The notes under the pieces: generated by a model
Told to the model about the DNA's origin: nothing
The model's input: only the letters and a program-made list of their open reading frames with translations
Database searches by the model: none
Assembly: GCA_944990035.1 (NCBI GenBank)
Contig: CALYLX010000158.1
Location: 1 to 64,000, forward strand
Direction of reading: 5' to 3'
From: Clitopilus passeckerianus
Taxonomy: Eukaryota; Basidiomycota; Agaricomycetes; Agaricales; Entolomataceae
Length of the DNA: 64,000 bases
Translations under genes and position numbers: made by a program
Shown: one piece after another, positions 22,269 to 34,124 of the stretch
Layout: each line of letters begins with the position of its first letter
Position numbering within the stretch: the first letter of the stretch is position 1

Positions 22269-23313
22269 ATTTAATTGTCGAGAAGGGGTAAAATGGCCGT
22301 TTGAAGTCGGCTGAGGACGGCTGACTGTTGACGAACAGTTAAGTACAGCCGTCGTGGCACGCCGTTTTAAGAACGCCGGAACTGCTCACAAGGCCTTGAA
22401 AAGGTTCCAGATATGCCTTCCTGATATCTTGACAAGAATTCAGTCGACTAGACGCTAATTCTCCGAGAAACCACCAGGGTACAGTCCAAGTGAAGAATCC
22501 AGGTCGGCCAACGACACAGTGGTGTAAGTTCAAGTTGCGAGGTCAACAAATTTCTGCTCATGGGATTTGTCGCTCCGGAATGCCCAGCAAACGAATCTGC
22601 CATCTGTCGGCTGTCGCCAGGCATCGTCCAGTTGTGATGTTGACGATCATGAGAGTCGTTGTGCAGTGTGCAGTGTTGACCGTCGGTGATCGGTCCGGTG
22701 CCTGGCCCTAATTATGCCCCACATTTTCCCACCCAAAATTGTGGCTTTCAAGCGGAAACCCATCTGGAAACCGACCTTGTCCCATCGAAAACAGGAGAAA
22801 ACAGGTCGTCGGAACGTCATGTCAGCGTTGACAGGCCTTATACTCGTTCCTTGTCCTAAACTCAATGGCTAGAAATTCCAGTGTGTGGTCAAGCTAGCTC
22901 ATCATTCCTTATTCCAAGACGGGCATGGTATTTGTGTTATAAATAGCCAGCAACCGTCAGAATCTCTCTTTTGTTGTGCCTATGCGCAGTATGATCGACG
23001 CTTAAATATACTAGGACGTCAATCTCGTAGGGTAGACAGGCTCCTACAACTTCCCAGAGAAATGGAGACACGGAGGGAGCTCGCAAAAGCTTCCGCCCTC
23101 ACCCAAGTACTTGCCTTTGGAGGTGAGCTGCCCCTTACTTATCATGATGATGGGTAATGCCCGATTTTTTGTACATGGCCATGCCAATTCCCATGTTGTC
23201 GAACCGTACTTAATGATTCCGTTTTATCGCGTTCCCCTCATCTATTTTGATTCATCAGGAGCAGTAGTACTCTATGTTTTGCCATTTAGTTGCGACATAA
23301 TTATCTAAGGTGG
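22269..23313. other. Intergenic region without recognisable gene
   Basis: About 1 kb upstream of the tetraspanin and downstream of the P450. Short open frames occur on both strands without motif, Kozak context or splice-compatible extension. Confidence 0.45.
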
Positions 23314-25529
23314 TCAGATAGCTGCTTTTCGCATTTCCTGTGCACGAAGTCTCTCCTGCGGGTCCAAATCCTGTTCAAATGGACTGAAGGACTCTTCCGT
23401 TTCACGAAAGGCTTGCCGGAGAGCTCTATCATGGACCGAACTCCTTGGCTTGATTGAGCAACGTACTTCCTTCGGGGCATTCACCAAACCCTGTTCATAT
23501 ATGTCAATCTCCGGTGGCGGCAGAGCTTTGGACATGAGTACGCACATCGAGATAATCATGAACGTTCGGCTCAATTACAGAGCCATCCTTTCCTACGGCT
23601 TTGTTAATTGAGAACGCCCAGGCAATGTTCATGGCATTGATTGCCTGCAGAAAAGGGAACATAAGAAATGGTGATCACGGTCGTGAAGATGAAATTAGCT
23701 CACGATGGAGTTTTTAGCGAGGTGAATACCGACGCAGATACGCTAGGGGGAATGTATGAATTGGGTTTGAAAGAGATCCCTAAGAACGACTTACCCTTCC
23801 GGAACCAAAACTGTAGTCTATATACCGAGCTAGTTCTGGATTTTCGATAAAACGCTCTGGGTAGAATATCTCCGCGTCTTTGAAGACGTTCTCGTCGTGG
23901 AATAAGGCCCCTTTATCCAGGCTAAGTGGGAAACGAAAATAAAGGGGAATGAGATGCTTACAGGTGTTTTGGAATAATGTAGAACCTTTCGGTATCGAGT
24001 AGTCCTTATACTGGGAAAGTTGGATTTAGAAATCACAGAAAGCTAATCGTGATAGTTCACGCACGCGGATTTCCTCCAAAGTGGCATGCGGGATAGCGAG
24101 AGGCGTGACTGGACGGAATCGATGGGTCTGAGTTATGAAGCTATGTTAGAGCAGAAGGATATGCAATCAGTAAGCAACGGACCTCATTCATAACAGCCTG
24201 AAGGTAGGGCAAGTTCTCGTAGTCGTCTAATTGGGGCATTCGCTCGGTCCCAATAACGTTATCCATCTCATCGTGCAACTTTGCTTGTACACGAGGATTC
24301 GCAGCGAGGAAAAGCACGAAATTTGTGAGGAACGTCGATGTCGTCTCCGCTCCCGCCGCCATCATGACAGCTCCAAAATATCTGGTTCACACATTGAGGG
24401 GTAGAATAGCAGAAGAAGGGAGATGGGACATACAGTATTGCTTCGTCATCCAAAACCCAATCCTCTCGTCTCTCGTACACCGTCTCCATGTAACATCCGT
24501 TCCCTTCCCTTCTGGCCAATCTCTGCTTAACAGGAGTCAACATAGCTTCAAGGACCGTCCTCTGCATCCTTCTGCAGTCCTTGCAGTCCCTTTTCCACTT
24601 CGCAAACCGCTCGGGGACCAATTTGAGGATAGGAAACAAATCGACGGGAGGGTGCGTGGTCGCAGCACTCATCTTGATCAGAAACTCGAGCATCTCCCAA
24701 AACTCAATATAGCGAGGAGAGGAGGTGAAGGGTGCTCTTGTTCCGAACATGACTGACATGATAACGGAGGTAGAGAATCGGCGGAGGGTGCCCTGGATAT
24801 TCTACCGTAGGAAAGGAGTCAGAATGCGCTGGATTGGTGGTTGGTGCAGGGAACTCACCTCCGGTTCTTGCAGAATGTCATATAACAATTGTACGCTCTC
24901 AGCCTCCTGGACCGCGAGGTGGATTCTACACGCTTGGGGAGATAGAATTTGCTGAGCTGCTCGCCTCAATGCCCTCCATCGGTCGCCTAGTCAGCGTGAG
25001 CGGCAAACCTGGCATTCAGGGGTAGTGTAAAATCGTACCATATTTCGCCCTGTTGACATTTTCCGTAAGTTCGTGTCGTTATCTGCCTTGAAAGCCGACA
25101 CTTACAATACTATGTCGTTGTCCTTGTCTTCGATAAGCTCACCAATGTAGTACGGTGGGCGACTTGATGAAACAGCAGAATGCTTGTCGAGGACGTATTG
25201 AATCGACTCAAGAGAATTGAGCACAATAACTGTGTTATTCATCAACTTCAGGCTGTATATCCCACCATACTGTCGAGCCCACTCCGTGAACCTGATGATC
25301 TCTGTTAGCCAACCGTGAATCGAGGAACCGAAGGGCATGCTCACTTGTGGTGGGGTAACGTTGTTGGGAAGTCCAGTAAGTTACCAACGATAGGCTGGGT
25401 AGGAGGTCCTGGAGGAAAGAACCTCTCTCTCCTCCCCATTTTGTAGGCTTTAAGTACCGCCCATACAGTTACCACTCCAGTTAAGGTCAAAACAGAGGTC
25501 CTCTTCAGATCATCGATTGACGTGGCCAT
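23314..25529 (-). CDS. Cytochrome P450 monooxygenase
   Basis: Multi-exon microsomal P450. The N-terminal anchor (SVLTLTGVVTVWAVL) precedes the Pro-rich hinge FFPPGPPTQPIVGN. The helix C region (KYGDRWRALRRAAQQIL) is assembled through an 11-nt microexon at 25039-25049. The I-helix oxygen-binding motif is AAGAETTSTF, ExxR is ETHR (across an intron), and the PERF block is YPERF. The heme-binding loop FGSGRRICVG is split by an intron at the Arg; Cys is the axial ligand. It would oxidise a small hydrophobic substrate at the ER using a P450 reductase; the substrate is unknown. Two splice points are unresolved: a 40-nt potential intron at 23922-23961 whose unspliced form is in frame, and the final intron before IDIYEQGLVNAP. 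The neighbouring Dph2 gene suggests no pathway. Confidence 0.88.
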
Positions 25530-25857
25530 TAGGGAGGTTTAGAGCTGGTGGGGACCTCGCTTTGGTCTTTCCATTCATAAATCTGGCCACTTCATATTAT
25601 AATAACTGTTGACTAAGCATGGAGGTGGCAATTGAATGATCTTGTACTGCGCCGACTAAGGTGCTTCTACTGGATGGCACCATGGTGGGTATTGAAATAC
25701 TGATGATGATGATGATGATGATAAGGTGAGCCTGAGTCTGGGCTGATCGATCTCCTGCAGCAGCGACACCCGATTGGTTGATTCCACTAGCACAGTGACA
25801 GGGAAGCAAGCCTTCGAAGGCATTGAAAGCAGAAGTGGATTAAGTTTCAGAGGGTCG
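25530..25857. other. Intergenic region between P450 promoter and Dph2 3' end
   Basis: Contains the P450 upstream region and a trinucleotide microsatellite (listed separately). No other feature seen. Confidence 0.45.
25701..25723. repeat. (TGA)n microsatellite
   Basis: Seven to eight perfect tandem TGA/GAT units in the P450 upstream region, likely length-variable among strains. Confidence 0.9.
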
Positions 25858-27901
25858 TTACAGCTGATTGCCTTCTCCGTATCCTTTGGCTATTCCGCTT
25901 CTCCCTTGCTCTAGCTCACCAGGTTCATCCTCCCCCAGTCGAGGCTCCAACCCCTGATATGTCCGAGCTCGCAAGAATTGACCTTGAAATCGGGGGTCGA
26001 TGAGATAGAAGGACAGGGAAGGAGAGATTGCCATACCAGCAGCGCTGTTCTCAAGAATGGCCAGTGATTGCTCCTTGTTCCTCACTACTACCGAGGAAGA
26101 GGTTGTCTCGATTTGCGTCCTTTCACCCTCTAGTAGAGCAACGTCAGCAAGGGCTAGATTAGGTGTTCAAGGGTCACCTACCCCCATATCGCTTCGCGTG
26201 CCTGTACTTTCCAGTAATCAGTGAGAATTCTGGCCTGTCCGGATCGTCTGATTCGTCTCCTTGATGGCCGTTTACTGGAGGAGAATCATCATCTGAATAG
26301 AAATGAGGCCAGTGGCGATTTATACAGTAACACAACCTCTTACCTGTCGCATGTTCTCGTAGCAACTGTTCGAAGCTGAAAACATATCTTCCTGTCCAAC
26401 TCATTCCGGCCTGAAGAGCTATTTCCAACTCGAAAGGCGTCACGATTGGCCGAAGGAATTCCTAATCACATTTAGCTGGTTTTGTTACACAACGAAGGAA
26501 AGAGTACATCCCACCTTTGAGTCAATCAACGAGTTCTCTGGACACGCAACGAGAATGAAGCATTCAATCTCCAAGAAATTTGCCAGTTTTGCTGGATTGA
26601 GCTTCCCTACACTGATGGTGTAGCTCTTCTTCCGATTACGGCTCAAGAGACTCCGCAGATGTCGTATTAACGGTAGATACGCGGCTAAGAGCAGGTTGTT
26701 AGCCAACGATGCGAGAATCAGGGAACGCTTGAACACAAACCTACACCCAGTGTCCCGACCAAGATTCCAAACACATCGGAATTCCGGGCCTTTTGCACAG
26801 CGGCGTATCGCTTCATAAGCATTTTATTGGTCCTTGATGATTCGAGACGGGAAGTGTTCGACTTTGGATCATATGAGTACACCTGGTAACTCGAAGCGTT
26901 GGTTAACATCTAAACGGAACGATGACTATTCACCTACTTGAGAAGTTCCGTGCGCCATAATAATGTTTGTGAGTCCGAGAGATTCTTCGCCAATGTATAT
27001 AATGTCTGGTACGGATTCCGTCGAATTGGCTTCAGTAGAAGGCAAGTACTCGGGCTTCTCTGATGGTGGCCTAGACGTCAATTGTAATGGCTGATACCGC
27101 ACTTTGACGCCTAGAGGGTCGAATTTATTCCTGAGCTGAAGAAGGATGTCATCTACGCCATATATTAGTCAAGTGATATCCGATTCATATGGTGACACAG
27201 ACCTATTTGGTGCGTGTAAACTACGTCGTGCCGTAGTGTCATATCGTGAGGCGTTGAGCTACCCTCCGATATGTGCTGATTCACAATGTTGTATAAGCTT
27301 GCGACGCATTCCCCAACATCGATGGACTTCTTCCCGAAGACATAGATCACTGGTAAGCGCGAAGACCTGCGGAGGCCGGGAATTAGCTGCATGTCATAAT
27401 TAGAGATCTAGTGAAGACATACAGCGTCATACAAGCATAACCATAGTGAACAAGAGCATCTGCATCTGCATGTTGAGCTGCCACCTCATCTACGCAACAG
27501 CTAAAGTAATTTTATTTGTCAATATAGAATTCGGAACAGCAGATGACAGATCCTGCCTTGCCTGCCGTAAGACGTGTCCGCAAGAACATAAAGCTCACGG
27601 CCACCGCCTATTCGAGATTTCAACCGTCTATATATGGGCACGGAATCATGAAGAAGAGAATCCGGAAACTGCAAAGCAATCTGTGATCTTTTGGTGAATA
27701 TGCCAGACTTTGTGAGAAGTGGTAGCAGCGCACTTTCTTGTAGTCTCCGGACAAGATTTCTTCTGCAGTTCGCTGGATGTCGTAGAAATCATCGAACTGC
27801 TCCTGACTTAGGTTCTTTGCGGTCTCATCTACCTCAACCTCGATCGTTCTTGTGATAGCATCTTCGCCAGCGGTCGAGAACGCTGTGTTTTCTGCTGCCA
27901 T
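25858..27901 (-). CDS. DPH2: Diphthamide biosynthesis protein 2 (Dph2)
   Basis: Partner of Dph1 in the radical [4Fe-4S] complex that transfers the 3-amino-3-carboxypropyl group of S-adenosylmethionine to a His of elongation factor 2. The start at 27901 gives MAAENTAFSTAGED. Recognisable family blocks are IALQFPDSLLHDSVPIY, YVLADTSYG, CCVDEVAAQHADADALVHYG with YAC, LPVIYVFGKK, SYTISVGKLNPAKLANFLE, FILVACPENSLIDSKEF, PIVTPFELEIAL and, at the C terminus, GLEPRLGEDEPGELEQGRSG. The CC pair, the Cys of YAC and the Cys of VACPEN correspond to cluster-binding positions in the family. The intron that splits the SCC motif (27501-27561) is GC-AG rather than GT-AG. Several other introns of about 55 nt are present. 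Cytosolic. Confidence 0.93.
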
Positions 27902-28691
27902 GATGGTGGTCCAGGAAAAACAATGATCGAATTGCAATCTAATCGCCGCGTCACACCGTGATGTCACGCTCGGAAGATCGTTTGTGGCGCTAAGATGCGC
28001 TCAGCACCCACTCCGACTTCCATGGACGCTTTCCGGACGCTAAGTTCTCTATATTCGGGCTAACAGATGACTCGGAACAGATACCTAGCAGAAAGTCGTG
28101 GTGGTTGGACTTGAACTGGCCTGACAAACTATCCTCGTGTCCTCGGGTCACAGGTCTTTCTGGGTCTCCTTTGATTAATACCGCCCATAACTGCAACGAA
28201 CCCGGCACGATCATATATTCGCCCACAAGCAATCTCAGGTCCCTTGCGCTGAAGCTTGACTGGAAACGGGGGCTGCGCAAGGTTATGGAAACCCAGGTGA
28301 TGTATCACCCCCCTTAGCCTCGGTTGTCAGACGACAGCACAGCCGCCGCCTACCTCCGCTCATGTATAAAAGACGTGCTTCTTCCTTCTCCTTTTCCTTA
28401 CAATAGGCTGGCCTGTTAACCAAAACTCCCGTGTTCTGAACCAAGCAATTTATCTCTAATTCTTAACGAACCTTTACGACTTCACGACTTCTCACGACAA
28501 CCCAACCTCCTTTCGTCGTCACACGTCATAGAATCACACTTCTAGACGCCCGAAAAGTTGCTATATAGCAAGACCATTTCCAGACTCACGCGTTCTGATA
28601 GACCATTAAACGCCGCATTCATATTCGATTCGCGTTATAAACACATCACCACCACAAACTTAACACCAGACTCAAGTCTCGAACCATCATT
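27902..28691. other. Divergent promoter region, Dph2 / Gly-Tyr-rich gene
   Basis: Upstream region of two divergent genes. A clear TATAAA (28365-28370) lies 322 bases before the plus-strand ATG, implying a long 5' leader of about 290 nt that is C/A/T-rich. One ACGCGT occurs in the leader at 28588. Confidence 0.5.
28365..28370 (+). promoter_or_regulatory. TATA box of the Gly/Tyr-rich gene
   Basis: TATAAA followed by the pyrimidine-rich start-site region typical of strongly expressed fungal genes. Confidence 0.55.
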
Positions 28692-29108
28692 ATGTTCAAC
28701 CGCACCTACTACCCATCAACCGCTGGCAGCGTTATCGTTCCCGCCAGCGCAGGCGTCTATCCTTCGAGCTACGCAGGCTCAGCCTATGGCATGCCAGCCT
28801 ACGGAGGCTCATACTACGGGGGAGGTTATCAACAACCCATGGTCATCAACGGTTCACGCGGCCACAGAAGTTCCGTCGTCGTCTCACAACCCATGGGTTA
28901 CCCTCCCGTCCCGCACACTGCGATGCCATATGGCTACGGCGGCTACGGTGGTTTCCATACCCCAGGCATGCCATACTACGGACACGGTGCAGCCCCCACT
29001 GTTGTCATGACTAGCTCAAGCTCAGGTGGAAGCAGCCGAAGACATAGGAGGCACAGTCATAGCAGCCATTCCCGAAGCAGGTCCCGTTCCCGCTTCTTCG
29101 ACTATTGA
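28692..29108 (+). CDS. Small Gly/Tyr/Ser-rich low-complexity protein with Arg/Ser tail
   Basis: 138 residues, single exon. The N-terminal two-thirds is rich in Gly, Tyr, Ser and Pro with GYGGYGG and YGGSYYGGGY motifs; the C terminus is basic (RRHRRHSHSSHSRSRSRSR). There is no signal peptide, membrane segment or folded domain. The strong TATA promoter, long leader and codon bias suggest high expression. The composition resembles intrinsically disordered, condensate-prone or RNA-associated proteins, but no function can be assigned. I do not recognise a named family. Confidence 0.7.
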   Translation: MFNRTYYPSTAGSVIVPASAGVYPSSYAGSAYGMPAYGGSYYGGGYQQPMVINGSRGHRSSVVVSQPMGYPPVPHTAMPYGYGGYGGFHTPGMPYYGHGAAPTVVMTSSSSGGSSRRHRRHSHSSHSRSRSRSRFFDY

Positions 29109-29492
29109 GAGGTGTCGCAGGTCAGGTGAGGAGGGTGGTGGTGGTGTCATTGGAGTATACCATTACGAGATCGGAAGAGGAGATGATGGGAGGTTGGGTT
29201 GGAGAAGGAGAGTCTAGTTTCGGTGTACGATACGGAGATCAATTGTACTTTTAGGGTATGGGAGGGGACAGCTCGTCTTCAACCCATTGTATGGAATATG
29301 ATACTTGCACGTCCTAACTTAATCTTGTGAGACATTGGCGAATGGGTCAATGCCTGGTCAATGCACCCTCGACGCCACAATCAAACACATTGCAGTAAGG
29401 TGAGAGGAAAGTGTCTCATTCCAGTCAGTTTGTGCACGAGGGTATCCACTATCTAATTAATATCCAAGAATTGGCGCCGACTTCACACCTTT
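29109..29492. other. 3' flanks of convergent genes
   Basis: Shared 3' region between the Gly/Tyr-rich gene and the Ypp1-like gene. No additional feature seen. Confidence 0.4.
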
Positions 29493-32400
29493 TCACATGC
29501 ACCACCCAATTGCATGACCAAGATCCCGAACGCTTCGGCCAGTTGAAACTTCTAATGCAGACTTCAAACACTCCCTCTCCTGCTCCTTTCTCCCCTGCTT
29601 TGCGTAAGCTTTTGCCAAATAATACCAAGCCTCCGGAACATCCCATCCGGCTCCACGTACGAGCTGTGATAGCATGCCAGCAGCTAAATCCACTTGAACG
29701 GGTATAGGATGTGGCTTCCCCTCCTCTGCAGTCGTCGCAGTCGGTGCTGATGATGCTGGGACAGCATAGGTTCGCAAAGACGGTGAATTAGGATCGTGCT
29801 CGGTAGATTCAAGGTGCAATCTGGCCAGGTGAATCGTAGCAGAGATATCATCCGGGTCGATGAATAGTGCCTTCTGGAAAGCGGTTATGGCGTTGTGCTG
29901 CTTCTCAAGGGCCATGTAGTATAGCCCCAACTGAAATGACTCGTCAGAATCTCGTGACAGACGAAGTAAATGAATTGCGTTTACCTGAACCCATACACCG
30001 GGCCTACCTTCACCTCTCACTTCGGCCTCCTGAATCGCTCCTCGTGCCTGCTCGATCTTGCCCAGTCTTCTGAAGGTGGCAGCAGACATGAGCCAGAGCT
30101 CCGCAAGGAGTGCCGTCATCCTCGTACTGGGTTTATGCACTCGGGTATGAGTTCCGTGTTCTGGGAGTGGTGTCATTGGGGGAGGCGGGGGCGATGTCGC
30201 TTGGTCTGGCGTAGAGCCTCCATAGTACGATTCGGAATCTTGAGGGGAATATTGTGACGAAGATAGACGGCGTCTTGAATGGATTGACGAGGCTTGATAT
30301 GAGGTCTGTTTGAGTATGTCGTGGAAATCTGACGAATGTGAATAGGTTAGTCACCGAACATAAGGAGGAAGAGAATTCATAATCACCTGGAACACTCAAA
30401 GTTCTCCTCAATCCACCATACCCATTCTTCCCATTCCTTACGACCTTGCGCGTCATGGTATGAATCTTCACCTGTCCTTGGTGCACCCGGTTTTTCAATA
30501 TCCTCTGCATCTTCTTCCCTTTAGACTTATCCTTCCCCTTCTCTCCATCCCTTGAAGCTGAGGACGACCGTCGCCCATTCTTCTTCCTTTCTTTCTCCTT
30601 CTCCCTCTCAGGAGAAGACGACGTGGTGGAACCAGGCGGGCCAATACCCTGGAATGACTGCTGCGTAGGCGTGGCAGGCGATACGATAAGACTCGGTCGA
30701 TTGAGATGCGGATGCTCTCCTGCAGGGATCTCGGCGTTTTCAACAGACACAACGGATATGTCCTGTTCCGAAACAACAGTCTGTTCGTTCGATGAGGGAG
30801 CAAACACGGACTCTGTCTTCTCCGTCCCATGCCCTTGCCTTGAGCTCTCGTCAATAGAGGGCCTTCTGGTGCTCGTACCTAGGTAAATGCGTCATTATTT
30901 TTCCGATATGGCAGAATCGGATAGAAGACCAACCATCCGTGTTCCCAGACCAAGCAGCAACCCAACTAAAGACCTCCAGCCATCTCACCTCCGCTCCCTC
31001 AGCGCCTTCCATAACCTCCGCCAGAGCTCCAAGACTCATCCTGATCTGCAATGCCCTCTCGAACACCTCAACCTTCGACAAGACCGGACGGTCAGGTAAT
31101 GGGTGCAGAAGACCACTCGGAACGGGGATCTCCCTAGCCTGAGGCGATATGACGAGCAAATGCGTAGGCAAAACCGAACTTTGTGTGGGCGTTTTGTCAT
31201 TATAGCTGCTTCCAGGCCGCAAAGTCGAGGCGTCTGCGCTGTTTGCCCCAAAGTCATGCACCGTGATAGAATTTCCGTTCGGCGCGGTGGCCGCGGTAGG
31301 TGTCTGTGGTGCCGTTCCGTATGCATCATCATCGTCTTCCTTGTTTTCGGACGGTAGGTCGTCGTTCACGGCGTCGGTAATTGCCATCCCTCTCTCGAGG
31401 ATCTCTTTCGCTGCGTCCCACTTTCCTTGTGCGCTTAACAGCAATCCGAGCAGATGCCAATATCGGATCTGATTCGAATCTGCCTCGAGAGCCTTTCCTG
31501 CCTGCTCAATCGCCAGGTCCAAATTCCTGAATGGCGTTGGGCGAGCAAAGGATAGGGCAAGATTGTAGTACGTCACAGGAGATGGATGGGTTTGAATTCG
31601 TAGAGCCTCCAGAAAATGGGAGTGAGAGGAAGCCAGGAGACGGGGTCGAGTTCGGGGGTCTTGTTCTATATTATGTACACGCTCAGTTTAGGATGCTTGA
31701 ACAGATTAATTGATTTCGTTACCTTTCAACGCCAAAACGCAATCGTGGACACCCTCTGCAATGTTGATGCCAGCCCTCAACTTCTCCCATCGAAGTTTTG
31801 CCACTGAAGAGGTTTTAGCACTCTCCCTGGGCACTCTCATTTTCGCTTTGTCCAGGTACGACCCAGCATCCCTCACATCCTCAATTCCCTCTGTGCCGGG
31901 CAACGCAGCGGCGTATCTGCATAACATCCTAGCACCATACGCCAGCGTCTCAACCCAGTACTCATCCGTATCAGCATCCATCTCCTCAATCAGCTCATCC
32001 TCGACCCCCTCCTCACTACCATCCTCCGCACCCTTCCCCTCTTCTACAACCTCTTCACCGTTGGCCTTTTCGCCCAGTTTTTCTTGGAATGCATCCTGCG
32101 TGGATTCGTTCTCCGAAGCACCGCCAGTCTGGCTCGCACGTTTGGCTTCGTAAGCCTTACTGACAACTTGACTGTAAAGCTTCAGAGTCCGACTCGCCAA
32201 GCGATGATCACCAGCAGCATCGAATACCCTCGTCATATGCCGGAATATTCGAGGACAGTTGAAGGTCAGACGCGTAGCCCACCACAGAACCTAACCAACG
32301 AGAACTAAATCAGTTTCTTCACCCAACGGGAACAGCAAGGAGGATAGGCAACTAACATCAATGACCCAACCAGCATTCGGCCCAGCCGACCCAGCCGCCT

Positions 32401-33756
32401 CCCACACGCCCACACAAAGGTCCACAAAGTCTTCCACCTTGGTATTCCGCTCCCCAGCCCTCGGGAAACTCGTGCTCGCATTCAATATCGCACGATAGTC
32501 GTTCACCACCGACCGAGCGGTATGTAGCCATTCCCGGCCTTCCGTTGCTGATTTAGCCTGGTGAGAAGAATCCGGATGGACAGGATTCGAAGAAGGCCCA
32601 TAGCGCAGGATGTATGCCCTCAACTGCAGAGCGGATATCGTCGACCGATGGCTCGGACGGAATGTGGGAGGCCAGTATGCGCTCAGCTTGTTGTAGACAC
32701 CGAACCATGCCCACAGGCTTGGAAGGTCTCCTTCTGCATGCCCGGAACTGTTGTCTGTGCGGAGATCCATCATTCTGGATGATAGGCAGATGGCGCGCCA
32801 GGTTAACCTGGCAACCCACCGCCAGAGTTCGCGGTATTGGGTAAAGTAGGAGAGGCTGAGTTTCCCGTTTGGTGTCGTGGGTGGAGAGGTTATTGAGAGA
32901 GCACTGGTGAGCGTGACGAGAAGAGGGAAGGCCTTTGCATATGATGACAGGGCAGTAGAGGGGGAAGACGGGGAAAGCTTTTCGTGGGACATGCCTATAT
33001 CGTGGTGTTAAGTTCGTAGTAAGCGGGCATGATTGGAATAGCCTACCTTGCAAGCAGTAGCTGCGTATTGTTTCCGTCGCAGCCCAGCCTCTCCCGTCTC
33101 GAATCTCGGGCGCAGATGTATCTGCATACCCAAAGCTCCCGCTGGCCAGTGATGAGGACGTCCCCGTGCCAAAGAAAGAGGTATGGTGGCTCGAAGAAGT
33201 GCCGTTTGTGCCCTTATCGCCTTCCGCAGGTATGTGCTGTTGGATCTTGGAGATGTCTGGTACATCATCAAGATGCGAGAGGCACTTGGCTGGATCTCCC
33301 AGGGCGTACGCATAGAAAGCTAGTGCAAAGTGCAAAGACTTTGGATCTGTTAGTACGAAGGTTTCTGTGCAGTAAGAAATGAGGACATACGTCGAAATTG
33401 GCTGCCTTGATCTTGAGCAGGGTATCATAACCGCCCTTGCACTCTTCTTTCCGCTCCTCGAGCAACAAGCACTCTCGTCCAAGATCCAACGGGTAAACAT
33501 CTCCTTCCTTCACATTCTCCTGGTCTGCCTCCTGAGTGCTGACAACAAGCAGCAATCCAAGAGCTTGAGTTTGTGACGCGACTTCCGCAACGTCTTGGAA
33601 ACCTTTACAGTGCTTGTTGAACTTGCGAAAAAGCTCGGACCAAGGCAGAACCGTTCCATTTGGTGTACATGCTGGATTCGATGCCGACCAGTTGCCTTCA
33701 GTCAATGCTCGTCGTAGCTGAGTCCAGTAGTGGCGGTCTTTTGGATTCGACGACAT
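29493..33756 (-). CDS. Ypp1/TTC7-like TPR scaffold of the PI4-kinase complex
   Basis: Large multi-exon TPR protein of roughly 1,250 residues, starting at MSSNPKDRHYWTQLR (33756). An N-terminal helical part (HFALAFYAYALGDPAKCL) is followed by the conserved RSYCLQGMSHEKLSP region and the central block LWRWVARLTWRAICLSSRM. A disordered, charged insert (EREKEKERKKNGRRSSS) precedes C-terminal TPRs (YYNLALSFARPTPFRNLDLA, YWHLLGLLLSAQGKWDAAKE, FQKALFIDPDDISATIHLAR, WYYLAKAYAKQGRKEQE). This arrangement matches yeast Ypp1 and animal TTC7, which bridge the PI4-kinase Stt4/PI4KA to Efr3 at the plasma membrane and so supply PI4P. One intron ends at an unusual CCAAAG acceptor near 33344. The assignment is good but rests on layout and family pattern. 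Confidence 0.82.
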
Positions 33757-34124
33757 TGGGGCCTTCGTCAATGTGACGCGGACGTGACGGGCTCTTGTCC
33801 CGAACTTTCATGTGCAATCAATGTGGCCGTCTGCGGGCACCTTTCGAATGCAATTACACCCGAAGCAAGTCAATGACTATACTACACAAGGTTTTGGATT
33901 CGTGGCTTGGCATTGTCGTGAACGTTTGACCTTTGCCGGCCCGAAATTGCTCGCTCGAAGCCTGCTGTTGGAGGTGCCATATTGTGATTGGACTGTCAAA
34001 TAATTTCCAAACCAACCACACAATGAGCTTAAAGGAGACGTATGGCGTGCTTTGAAGACAAGCCATACAATCTACACCAGAAACGAAAGCAATGTACAAT
34101 TCCCATGAGTATCTGAGAAGACAG
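33757..34124. other. Ypp1-like gene promoter and Dpb4 3' flank
   Basis: No conserved ORF, TATA box or repeat noticed. Confidence 0.4.
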
